Positions 1-5,229 of a DNA stretch of 5,229 bases are shown piece after piece. Below the pieces are notes generated by a model. That model saw nothing but the letters and a program-made list of their open reading frames with translations, was not told the origin of the DNA and did not search any database. The position numbers and the translations under genes were made by a program. How positions within the stretch are numbered: the first letter of the stretch is position 1; each line of letters begins with the position of its first letter. This DNA is from an uncultured Fidelibacterota bacterium (GTDB taxonomy: Bacteria > Fidelibacterota > Fidelibacteria > Fidelibacterales > Fidelibacteraceae), in the NCBI GenBank assembly GCA_937862595.1, contig CALMFL010000201.1, positions 1-5,229 of the forward strand. Reading direction: 5' to 3'.

Positions 1-71
1 CGGGTTTGATGAGCAGGACGCCGATCAGTCCGAACACGCCCGTCAGCAGGACGATAAGGCAATCAAGTTAA
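1..71 (-). repeat. Left copy of a direct repeat: orphan 3' end of the DUF4857-like gene
   Basis: Positions 1-55 are identical to 696-750, and 56-71 match 751-766 at 9 of 16 positions. All seven mismatches (56, 60, 65, 67, 68, 69, 71) are transitions. Read on the - strand the copy encodes about 22 codons of the C-terminal membrane helix of the DUF4857-like protein (LDCLIVLLTG then VFGLIGVLLIKP, against FDYLIVLLTG in the intact gene). A TAA stop (68-70) lies directly upstream in that frame, so no gene body is attached: this is a fragment, not a gene. The repeat may extend left beyond the window. The similarity is directly visible. Its origin (insertion-linked duplication, remnant of a paralogue, or assembly effect) is open. 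Confidence 0.9.
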
Positions 72-84
72 TTACAGAGGGGAC

Positions 85-633
85 ATGAAAAACCGCAATT
101 CGATAAGATTATCAGATATTGATTATAGTGCGCCAGGTTCATATTTCATTACAATTTGTTCCCAAAAGAAGAAATGTATTTTTGGTGATATAAAAGATGA
201 AGAATTATTATTAAATAAATGTGGTAAAATTGCAAGAGATTATTGGTTGGAAATCCCCGAGCATTTTAATCGAGCTGAAATTGATGAGTTTATTGTAATG
301 CCAAATCATGTTCATGGAATCATCAATTTAGTTGATAACGCAGGGGCTGGACATCCATCTGCGCTGAAGCTACGATGGACAGGTGTCCAGCCCAATAACA
401 ATAAATACCAGAAGATAATTCCCGGATCAATTGGATCAATAATAAGAAGTTATAAAAGCGCTGTTACAAAATGGATACATGAGAACACAGACATAATTGA
501 TGTTTGGCAAAGAAATTATTATGAACATATTATTCAAAATGAAGATGAATTATATCGAATTCGGAAATATATCAATTATAATCCCTTAAGCTGGCAAATT
601 GAAAAGATTGAGCATGGGAATAAAGATTGGTAA
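85..633 (+). CDS. IS200-like / REP-associated tyrosine transposase (Y1, HUH family)
   Basis: Predicted 182-residue single-strand DNA transposase of the Y1 family, which nicks and rejoins DNA at hairpins through a tyrosine-DNA link. The HUH metal-binding motif is seen at His75-Val76-His77 within VMPNHVHGII. The candidate catalytic tyrosine is Tyr145 or Tyr146 in WQRNYYEHII, followed by the C-terminal family signature YINYNPLSW (162-170). The N-terminus (SIRLSDIDYS...GSYFITICSQ) also fits the family, and the length is normal, so the gene looks intact. The start at 85 is the only option: a TAA in frame at 55-57 precedes it with no other start codon. An AGAGGGG stretch (76-82) lies only 2 bases from the ATG, closer than usual. 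Residues 87-103 are encoded by an embedded palindrome (344-393) in the loop after the HUH strand. Base composition is far more AT-rich than the neighbours, suggesting transfer. RAYT and free-standing IS200-like TnpA cannot be firmly separated from this window. Confidence 0.9.
   Translation: MKNRNSIRLSDIDYSAPGSYFITICSQKKKCIFGDIKDEELLLNKCGKIARDYWLEIPEHFNRAEIDEFIVMPNHVHGIINLVDNAGAGHPSALKLRWTGVQPNNNKYQKIIPGSIGSIIRSYKSAVTKWIHENTDIIDVWQRNYYEHIIQNEDELYRIRKYINYNPLSWQIEKIEHGNKDW
344..393. repeat. REP-like palindrome inside the transposase coding sequence
   Basis: The 10-base arms GGGCTGGACA (344-353) and TGTCCAGCCC (384-393) are perfect inverted repeats. An inner stem adds TCCATC (354-359) with GATGGA (374-379), leaving a 14-base loop (360-373) and a 4-base bulge CAGG (380-383) on one side. 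The frame stays open through it, encoding roughly GAGHPSALKLRWTGVQP. It is much more GC-rich than the surrounding gene. The outer 9 bases of each arm equal the arms of the hairpin at 641-660, so both belong to one repeat family. This is probably a target or guide hairpin of the encoded enzyme; the pairing is seen, the function is inferred. Confidence 0.85.
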
Positions 634-634
634 T

Positions 635-660
635 AAAAAAGGGCTGGACGTGTCCAGCCC
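635..660 (-). terminator. Intrinsic terminator of the ABC operon, formed by a REP-like hairpin
   Basis: Arms GGGCTGGAC (641-649) and GTCCAGCCC (652-660) pair perfectly; in practice the loop is probably the four bases CGTG, leaving 8 pairs. On the - strand the stem is followed at once by six T's (A-run 635-640), the classical Rho-independent layout. It begins 27 bases past the stop codon of the DUF4857-like gene. On the + strand no T-run follows, so it is a weak terminator for the transposase, whose stop ends at 633. The arms match those of the palindrome inside the transposase gene, so the same hairpin is probably also the right-end structure of the mobile element. Confidence 0.8.
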
Positions 661-687
661 CTGCGTAATATTTAATTTATTGCACGA

Positions 688-1923
688 TCAATCTTCGGGT
701 TTGATGAGCAGGACGCCGATCAGTCCGAACACGCCCGTCAGCAGGACGATGAGGTAATCGAACCAGGGGCGCTTGCGTGAAAAGAGCGCCAGGGCGAGCA
801 GGGAGGCCGCGATCCCGGCAAGGGATTTCCAGCCGTAGAAGTCCATCTGCATTTTGACGTGCTTGGTCGAGGTCGCCGTGGTGAGCTCAAAGGGGAACAG
901 GAAGCCCTTCACGACGCTCGAGGTGCGTTCCATGTAGGGGGTCCAGGTCTCCACATACTCGGCGACCGGTTCGAAGTCGTTGCCGACCACGTACATTTTG
1001 ATAAAACCGTCGCCCCGTACCTGGATGTGCCGGTAGACGGGCAGGGTGTAGCAGCGGAAGATCATCTCATCCGCGACATAGCTTAAGCGTTCGTCGGCGC
1101 AGGCGGTGGGCAGTTTCTGCAGGCGGTAGTTGTCGTACATGATCAGATAGACGTCGTTGTTCTCGGTCAGCAGGGATCCGTAGAATTCCTTCCGGAGATT
1201 TTCTTCAACGAAGATCTGGCGGACCTTGAGCTTCGGGTCGATCCCGGTTTTGGTGACCACGGGTTTCCCGTGGATCATTTTCATCTGGAAGATCTCGCCC
1301 CGGGCGTCCTTGACGAAGTAGCCTTCGTCAAAGGGTTTCCGGTTGGTGGGATTTCCGGCGACGAGCGTGGCGGGGAAGGTGAAGCCCGCCTGTTCCATGG
1401 CCTGCTGGAAAAGCGCGGATTTTTCTTCGATGACCTTGTTGCTCACCGGGTCGATGAACTCAATTTTGTTTCCGAAGCGGAACACGTCCTCCGGGATCAT
1501 CAGCTGAGCGTAATCCGGCTCGGCCTCGAAAAGGATGTAGATGGCCGGTACGCCGGGAGGATCGATGTTCTTGGGCTCGATGCGGAAGAACTGCGAATTC
1601 TGGCGGATGCTCTTGGAGGACATCTCGAAGCCCTTGACTTCGGCAGGCATCTGCTGCCATTTTTCAAGGTTTGCATAGTAACTGAACGGAAGCAGCTGAA
1701 AGTACTCGCGCTCGCCGTAGGTGTTCCCCTTAATGTCCCGGTACTCGATCTGTCCCATGCCGGAGCTTTGAAGGACCACGAATTCGTCGATCACGGCGGA
1801 GTAGTCCAGCATCGGCGTGTTGACCTTCTTATCAAACAGCATGGAATAGAAGTCGGGCAGGTACAGCGCCGACACCAGGATGATAAGGGCGATAATGGTA
1901 TAACGTGAAAGTTTATTTAACAT
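688..1923 (-). CDS. DUF4857-like membrane-anchored protein, last gene of the ABC operon
   Basis: This 411-residue protein has unknown biochemical function. It has a hydrophobic N-terminal helix (about 7-27), a large predicted extracytoplasmic region (about 30-362) and two C-terminal helices (about 366-382 and 389-407), ending KPED. Family-like stretches include LLPFSYYANL (77-86), MIPEDVFRFGNKIEFID (142-158), GNPTNRKPFDEGYF (190-203) and EFYGSLLTENNDVYL (246-260). I recognise this pattern as the DUF4857 proteins of Bacteroidota, which accompany ABC-2 ATPase/permease pairs; this is from memory, not a search. ATG at 1923 is preferred over GTG at 1932 because AAAGG (1932-1936) sits 8 bases before the ATG and overlaps the GTG. 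The gap to the permease stop is 15 bases, implying cotranscription. The last codons are duplicated at 1-71. A plausible role is a periplasm-facing accessory of the transporter. Confidence 0.75.
   Translation of the reverse strand: MLNKLSRYTIIALIILVSALYLPDFYSMLFDKKVNTPMLDYSAVIDEFVVLQSSGMGQIEYRDIKGNTYGEREYFQLLPFSYYANLEKWQQMPAEVKGFEMSSKSIRQNSQFFRIEPKNIDPPGVPAIYILFEAEPDYAQLMIPEDVFRFGNKIEFIDPVSNKVIEEKSALFQQAMEQAGFTFPATLVAGNPTNRKPFDEGYFVKDARGEIFQMKMIHGKPVVTKTGIDPKLKVRQIFVEENLRKEFYGSLLTENNDVYLIMYDNYRLQKLPTACADERLSYVADEMIFRCYTLPVYRHIQVRGDGFIKMYVVGNDFEPVAEYVETWTPYMERTSSVVKGFLFPFELTTATSTKHVKMQMDFYGWKSLAGIAASLLALALFSRKRPWFDYLIVLLTGVFGLIGVLLIKPED
696..766 (-). repeat. Right copy of the direct repeat, within the intact DUF4857-like gene
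   Basis: This is the source-side copy of the repeat at 1-71. It encodes residues 387-410 of the DUF4857-like protein, the last membrane helix and tail. Positions 696-750 are identical to 1-55, and the two copies are 695 bases apart with the transposase gene between them. Confidence 0.9.
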
Positions 1924-1931
1924 GGCAAACA

Positions 1932-1936
1932 CCTTT
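1932..1936 (-). promoter_or_regulatory. Shine-Dalgarno sequence that decides the start of the DUF4857-like gene
   Basis: On the - strand AAAGG is followed after 8 bases by ATG (1923-1921). The upstream in-frame GTG (1932-1930) uses the last G of this sequence and has no comparable site of its own in TAATTA-rich sequence before it. The longer 414-residue reading is therefore less likely. Confidence 0.55.
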
Positions 1937-1938
1937 AA

Positions 1939-2610
1939 TTATTTGGTTCCACGACGGAAACGGTGACCCGCGAACAATACCGTTAACGGCATCACGGCAA
2001 CGATCAGCACGAAGACCCACAGGCCGACATACTGGTCATAGGTGGAAGCGCGGAAATTCAGTTCAACCAGGCCGTAGGTGACGACCCCGTAAATTAGCCG
2101 GTAGATCCAGGAGGGCTCCAGGATGATGAACGCGGTCAGGAAATAGACCGCACTTCCGCCCAGGAACCAGGGGAGGGTGGACATCAGGACCTTCTGAATG
2201 ACCTCGGCCGGGTAGGACATCGAAACGACCAGCCATAAGCCGAAGAAGAGAAAGAGGATCTCGGCGAGCAGGAACATATAGCCGAACCCGACGGAAGCGA
2301 GCAGCAGTTTTTTCTCGTTGATCGGCAGGTGATAGGACAGGCGCATGCGGTTGCGGGTCATTTCCGGCACGAACTGCAGGAGTCCGAAGATCAGCCCGGT
2401 GATCAGCGGCAGCACCTTCACGAATACGATATTCTTCAGCAGAAGGCTTTTGCCGATCACGTACATCCAGTTCGTGAAGGCGCCCTGGAACTCGATATAG
2501 TAATTGATCATCCCGATGCTGTAGGCCAGCGAAAGCACCGTCAGTCCGGCGATCACGATCACCGCCCAGCGCAGTTTGATCCATTCTTTGTATAAGATTG
2601 CTTTTAACAT
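1939..2610 (-). CDS. ABC-2-type transporter permease
   Basis: This 223-residue integral inner-membrane protein should be the channel subunit for the ATPase encoded just upstream. Six hydrophobic segments are visible, at about 14-36, 61-81, 104-129, 145-163, 168-184 and 194-214. A charged N-terminus (MLKAILYKEWIKLRW) precedes helix 1. A charged cytoplasmic stretch between helices 2 and 3 (VPEMTRNRMRLSYHLPINEK, 81-100) resembles the coupling region of ABC-2 permeases. A basic tail (HRFRRGTK) ends it. The ATG at 2610 has AGAGG with 6 bases spacing, and the gap to the ATPase stop is only 13 bases. The substrate is not inferable. With a single permease of this size, a homodimer bound to two ATPases is the expected assembly, an inference from the family. 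Confidence 0.8.
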   Translation of the reverse strand: MLKAILYKEWIKLRWAVIVIAGLTVLSLAYSIGMINYYIEFQGAFTNWMYVIGKSLLLKNIVFVKVLPLITGLIFGLLQFVPEMTRNRMRLSYHLPINEKKLLLASVGFGYMFLLAEILFLFFGLWLVVSMSYPAEVIQKVLMSTLPWFLGGSAVYFLTAFIILEPSWIYRLIYGVVTYGLVELNFRASTYDQYVGLWVFVLIVAVMPLTVLFAGHRFRRGTK

Positions 2611-2623
2611 AGTGTACCTCTGA

Positions 2624-3514
2624 TTAATACTTTCCGGTCAATCCGATAAAGGCTTCTTCCAGGGTCATGGGGATCTCGGCGATCTCGCTGACGCTGATGC
2701 CCAGGGATTTCAGGTGCGCTTTGATGTCGTTCATGGATTTGAAGGAATACAGGGTGACCTTGTCGTTGACAAATTCAACGTTCGTTACCGTCTTGTCGTC
2801 CGCGGCAATATGGCCAACAGCGTTCTGATTCCTGAACTCATAGCGGTGGAACCCTTCCTTCAGGGCGACCAGCGGCATTTTCAGGAGCAGTTTCTGATGT
2901 CCCATGATGATCGTATCGTCGACGACCTTCTCCACATCCTGAATGATATGGGAGGTCAGAAAGACCGTTTTATTCTTTTCCCGGACATATTCCTGGAGAT
3001 AGTCGATAAACAGGGCGCGGTAGCCCGGGTCCAGTCCCATCGAATAATCGTCGAGGATGAGCAGTTCGGGGTCCTGCGCGAAAATAAGGCCGAGCACGAC
3101 CTGTGAGCGCTGGCCGCAGGACATGTTCTTGATCTTGTGGTTGTCCGACAGGCCGAGCTTGCCCATCAGGTCCCAGTAATAGTCCGCCTTCCAGTTCGGG
3201 AAGAAGCGCGAATAGAAATTCTCCACCTGCCGGATGGTCATAAAATCATAGGCAAGGTGGCCTTCGTGCAGCAGTCCGATCTTCTGACGCGTGGCGGGCG
3301 AAAGCTTATGCGACTCTTCGCCGAAAACGAGGCACTGCCCGCTGGTGGGGCGCAGGAAGCCCATCAGAATATTGATGGTGGTCGTCTTTCCCATGCCGTT
3401 CTTGCCCAGGATACCAAAGATCCTTCCCTTTTCTACGCTGAGGTTCAGATCGTTCAGAACCAGCTTGTCACCGTAGTAGTGGGTCAGGTTCTTGCATTCA
3501 ATAACGTGTTCCAT
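2624..3514 (-). CDS. ABC transporter ATP-binding protein, first gene of the operon
   Basis: This 296-residue cytoplasmic ATPase should power the adjacent permease. Motifs in order: A-loop aromatic Tyr13/Tyr14; Walker A GKNGMGKTT (37-45); Glu84 near the Q-loop position, as in many ABC-2-linked ATPases; signature MSCGQ (131-135); Walker B LLILDD (151-156); D-loop MGLDP (159-163); H-loop His189 in LTSH. Two departures are visible: the signature is SCGQ rather than SGGQ, and the residue after the Walker B Asp is Asp156 where the catalytic Glu normally sits, followed by Tyr instead of Pro. The C-terminal 80 residues or so form an accessory domain ending MTLEEAFIGLTGKY, typical of ABC-2 ATPases. 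The ATG at 3514 is preceded by AGGGA with 6 bases spacing. It heads the operon from the divergent region shared with the receptor gene. Export or membrane-remodelling substrates are both possible. Confidence 0.92.
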   Translation of the reverse strand: MEHVIECKNLTHYYGDKLVLNDLNLSVEKGRIFGILGKNGMGKTTTINILMGFLRPTSGQCLVFGEESHKLSPATRQKIGLLHEGHLAYDFMTIRQVENFYSRFFPNWKADYYWDLMGKLGLSDNHKIKNMSCGQRSQVVLGLIFAQDPELLILDDYSMGLDPGYRALFIDYLQEYVREKNKTVFLTSHIIQDVEKVVDDTIIMGHQKLLLKMPLVALKEGFHRYEFRNQNAVGHIAADDKTVTNVEFVNDKVTLYSFKSMNDIKAHLKSLGISVSEIAEIPMTLEEAFIGLTGKY

Positions 3515-3657
3515 ACATGATCCCTGTTAAAGTAGTTAATTGTCGGTTCGAATATAGTATTTTTAGTCCTTGATGACATAGAAAAATATTGCATATGATG
3601 AAAATTAATTAATAGATTAGTCAAATAATCGAAATTATCAAGGATAACGTGAAGAAA
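3515..3657. promoter_or_regulatory. Divergent AT-rich promoter region between ABC operon and receptor gene
   Basis: This 143-base gap separates head-to-head genes and must hold the start signals for both. It is strikingly AT-rich between GC-rich genes. On the - strand, TTGACT (3624-3619) resembles a -35 box, but no convincing -10 follows at normal distance. TATATTCG (3556-3549) is one mismatch from the Bacteroidota -7 consensus TAnnTTTG, without a clear TTTG upstream. AGGGA (3525-3521) is the ATPase ribosome-binding site. On the + strand a possible promoter is listed separately. ATTAATTAAT (3604-3613) is a perfect 10-base palindrome but low in complexity. No operator, riboswitch or small RNA is evident. 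Confidence 0.5.
3570..3599 (+). promoter_or_regulatory. Possible promoter of the TonB-dependent receptor gene
   Basis: TTGATG (3570-3575) and TATGAT (3594-3599) are separated by 18 bases, matching 4 of 6 and 5 of 6 bases of the general sigma70 boxes. The leader would be about 50 bases. If the organism is Bacteroidota, its main sigma factor prefers TTTG and TAnnTTTG, so this match in AT-rich DNA may be chance. TATTTTTA (3558-3565) is a near match to the latter. Confidence 0.25.
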
Positions 3658-5229
3658 ATGAAACGAATTGTTATCACCCTGCTGCTGATCACCCTGTCCA
3701 TTACCCGCTTTTCCCCGGCGGCGACCGTGCGCGGATATGTGCGCGCCTACGACGGAAACGCACCGATCCCCTCGGCGCTTGTGGCGATCGAACCGCAGAA
3801 AGGCACCGATTTCCGGGCGCAGACCCACACCGACCCGGACGGCTTTTTTGAGTTCAGGAACGTGCCGGAAGGGGTTTACAAGATCGCGGGCATGAAAGAA
3901 TGCTACTACAGCAACAGTCTTTTCGATTTTTATGTCAGCGGCGTCGGCCTGTACGAGGTCAAGGTCCGGCTGATCGTGAACGAAAAGGGCGGGGACGACC
4001 TGTCCTACTGCTTCATGATCGGCGGGATCGAGGTGGAAGCCAAGGGACGGGACATCCTTCCCGAGGAGATCGCGACGACCCGGAAGATCGATTCGGGGGA
4101 GATCGACCACCTTCAGGCCTCCAACCTCGGCGATGTGCTGACCCTGGTCCCCGGGGTGGAAAAATCCGGCCAGATGGGCCTAGCGAAACAGCAGAACGTC
4201 GGCTTGCGTAAAGTGAAGCGCAGCGACAGCGGCCTGTACGGATTCGATTCCTTCGGCACGAGCGTGATCGTGGACGGGAACGAGATCTCCGGCGACGTCC
4301 AGGCGGCGGGCTACGTCAGCGGCTCCAGCGAGCAAAGCGGTACGGACCTGCGCATCATTCCCGCGGACAATATCGCCTCGGTGGAGGTGATCACGGGCAT
4401 TCCTTCCGTCGAATACGGGAATTTCACCGACGGCATCGTCAAGGTCGAAACGAAGAAAGGGCAGGTCAGCCGCCGCTTCAAGGCCAAGATCAATCCCGAC
4501 ACGAAAGGCTTCAGTTACAACGGGGGGCATAAATTCAAGGAAGCGGTTTTCGATTACCATGTCAATTACAGTTACAGCGAACGGAACCTGCGCAAGGCCG
4601 GCGACGAATATCAGCGCCTTTACGGCAGCGCGAACCTTTCCCGCTCCTATTTCAACGATAAGCTGGATGCGCGCCTGGGGGCGACCTATACGCGGATCTT
4701 TGACGACGAAGAGCCCAACGACGAATACCGGATGCAGAACACGAACCGCGGCTACCGCGCCTCCGGAAAGGTCGATCTGAAATACAAGGCGAAAAAGAAC
4801 ATACGCTATGACATCTTTGCCGGCATCGACCTGGATGTGGAAGACGTGGTCAAGCAAAAAATGGTCGTCGACCAGCTCTTCCTGCCCTACGGGACCGATA
4901 TCAGCGGCATCGATACCAGCTATTGCTCCATCGTTCCCCTGCGCGATACGGTCTTTGTCGCCGGAACGGATTCCATCCTGCGCATCGACAGCCTTCTGAT
5001 GGTCTATCCCTTCAACGCGACGGCATCGCAGAAGGGAAAGGAATGGGACATTTCCTTTAAGCTGAAACGTTCCTCCGATTTTGCCTGGGGCGAGACGAAA
5101 CATAAGCTGCTGTTCGGGTTTGAGACCGATTACGAAAAGAACAGCGGCGAAGGCGTCGTGCTGGACTCGACCTTCAACTATTACGGAAAATCCTCAACGA
5201 AACGCTCCTACTCCTTTGACGACTTCCCG
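3658..5229 (+). CDS. TonB-dependent outer-membrane receptor, 3' end cut by the window
   Basis: Open for 524 codons with no stop; the rest of the beta-barrel lies beyond the window. It should import a ligand across the outer membrane using TonB energy. A signal peptide is visible (basic KR, hydrophobic IVITLLLITL, likely cleavage after Ala21 or Ala22). A carboxypeptidase-regulatory-like domain spans about 23-107 (GYVRAYDGNAPIPSALVAIE, then TDPDGFFEFRNVPEGVYKI). A TonB-box-like IEVEAKGR (124-131) leads into the plug domain (about 132-268), with LGDVLTLVPGVEKSG (157-171), VIVDGNEISG (203-212) and VEVITGIPSVEYGNFTDG (242-259). Barrel strands with alternating aromatics follow from about 270. Family members usually reach 700-1,000 residues, so roughly half is present. 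ATG at 3658 is used; an in-frame GTG at 3649 is an alternative, since AAGGA (3640-3644) lies 4 bases before the GTG and 13 before the ATG. The ligand is unknown. It is transcribed divergently from the ABC operon. Confidence 0.9.
   Translation, partial: MKRIVITLLLITLSITRFSPAATVRGYVRAYDGNAPIPSALVAIEPQKGTDFRAQTHTDPDGFFEFRNVPEGVYKIAGMKECYYSNSLFDFYVSGVGLYEVKVRLIVNEKGGDDLSYCFMIGGIEVEAKGRDILPEEIATTRKIDSGEIDHLQASNLGDVLTLVPGVEKSGQMGLAKQQNVGLRKVKRSDSGLYGFDSFGTSVIVDGNEISGDVQAAGYVSGSSEQSGTDLRIIPADNIASVEVITGIPSVEYGNFTDGIVKVETKKGQVSRRFKAKINPDTKGFSYNGGHKFKEAVFDYHVNYSYSERNLRKAGDEYQRLYGSANLSRSYFNDKLDARLGATYTRIFDDEEPNDEYRMQNTNRGYRASGKVDLKYKAKKNIRYDIFAGIDLDVEDVVKQKMVVDQLFLPYGTDISGIDTSYCSIVPLRDTVFVAGTDSILRIDSLLMVYPFNATASQKGKEWDISFKLKRSSDFAWGETKHKLLFGFETDYEKNSGEGVVLDSTFNYYGKSSTKRSYSFDDFP

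Larger units (their letters stand above)
72..661 (+). mobile_element. IS200/RAYT-like transposase island (approximate limits)
   Basis: This AT-rich island holds a single Y1 transposase gene and ends in a hairpin. It lies between the two copies of the DUF4857 gene end, so something was inserted or rearranged here. The left limit is placed where similarity to the gene end stops (about 71/72). The right limit is placed after the 641-660 hairpin. No hairpin with the same arms is visible at the left end, so the true element edge there is unknown. Y1 transposases do not usually create target-site duplications, and the flanking repeat is much longer than a typical one. The element could be a domesticated RAYT rather than an active insertion sequence. 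Confidence 0.5.

Noticed and set aside
825..831. TCCAGCC inside the DUF4857-like gene, similar to the hairpin arm
   Set aside because: There is no matching complementary arm nearby and it encodes ordinary protein sequence; a chance match.
1270..1908. 212-residue open frame on the + strand
   Set aside because: It is antisense to the DUF4857-like gene and its protein has no domain features; it reflects the complement of GC-rich codons.
1924..1932. Extended GTG start adding three residues to the DUF4857-like protein
   Set aside because: The GTG overlaps the Shine-Dalgarno sequence that serves the ATG at 1923, and the added residues (MFA) contribute nothing recognisable.
3635..3647. Small inverted repeat TTATC-AAG-GATAA just before the receptor start
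   Set aside because: Arms of five AT-rich bases with a 3-base loop are too weak to claim a regulatory hairpin, although the ribosome-binding AAGGA overlaps its loop.
3484..4110. 208-residue open frame on the - strand spanning the divergent region
   Set aside because: It overlaps the ATPase start and the receptor's signal peptide and N-terminal domain, both well supported, and shows no domain of its own.
4180..5103. 307-residue open frame on the - strand
   Set aside because: It lies wholly antisense to the receptor gene, whose frame shows a clear signal peptide, plug and barrel. The translation has no recognisable domain and is a by-product of GC-rich codons.
1..5229. tRNA, rRNA, CRISPR array or replication origin
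   Set aside because: No cloverleaf, rRNA-like stretch or regularly spaced repeats were seen on either strand; the only repeats are those listed.

Overview
The window looks like a Bacteroidota (or closely related FCB-group) chromosome. A TonB-dependent receptor with an N-terminal carboxypeptidase-regulatory-like domain lies beside an ABC operon that carries a DUF4857-type protein, a combination I know from Bacteroidota. The chromosomal genes are GC-rich (34 of 60 bases are G/C at 3001-3060). The transposase gene at the left end is AT-rich (13 of 60 at 181-240), which points to separate ancestry. I cannot name a genus.

Layout. Positions 1-71 hold a stray copy of the 3' end of the DUF4857 gene, identical over the first 55 bases. 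A small IS200-like/REP-associated (Y1, HUH) transposase gene follows on the + strand at 85-633. It has a palindrome embedded in frame in its coding sequence (344-393), and a hairpin with the same arms lies 7 bases after its stop codon (641-660). That hairpin, read on the - strand, is followed by six T's and so serves as an intrinsic terminator for the operon to its right. The - strand operon is read from 3514 down to 688: ABC ATPase (2624-3514), six-helix ABC-2-type permease (1939-2610) and DUF4857-like membrane-anchored protein (688-1923). Its gaps are 12 and 15 bases, and each downstream gene has a Shine-Dalgarno-like sequence. An AT-rich divergent region (3515-3657) separates the operon from a + strand TonB-dependent receptor gene that starts at 3658 and runs off the window end without a stop (524 codons visible).

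How the genes may work together. The ATPase and permease should form an ATP-driven inner-membrane complex, and the DUF4857-like protein presents a large domain outside the cytoplasm. Their tight coupling and the shared divergent promoter region suggest work at the envelope alongside the outer-membrane receptor, but the substrate cannot be read from the sequence. The transposase island is unrelated cargo at the operon's 3' end, although it seems to supply the operon's terminator and is associated with the duplication of the operon's last codons.

The most unusual points are the 55-base exact duplication flanking the transposase (which could be biology or an assembly effect), the hairpin family shared between the inside and the end of the transposase gene, and the non-canonical ATPase motifs (Asp for the catalytic Glu, and SCGQ for SGGQ).
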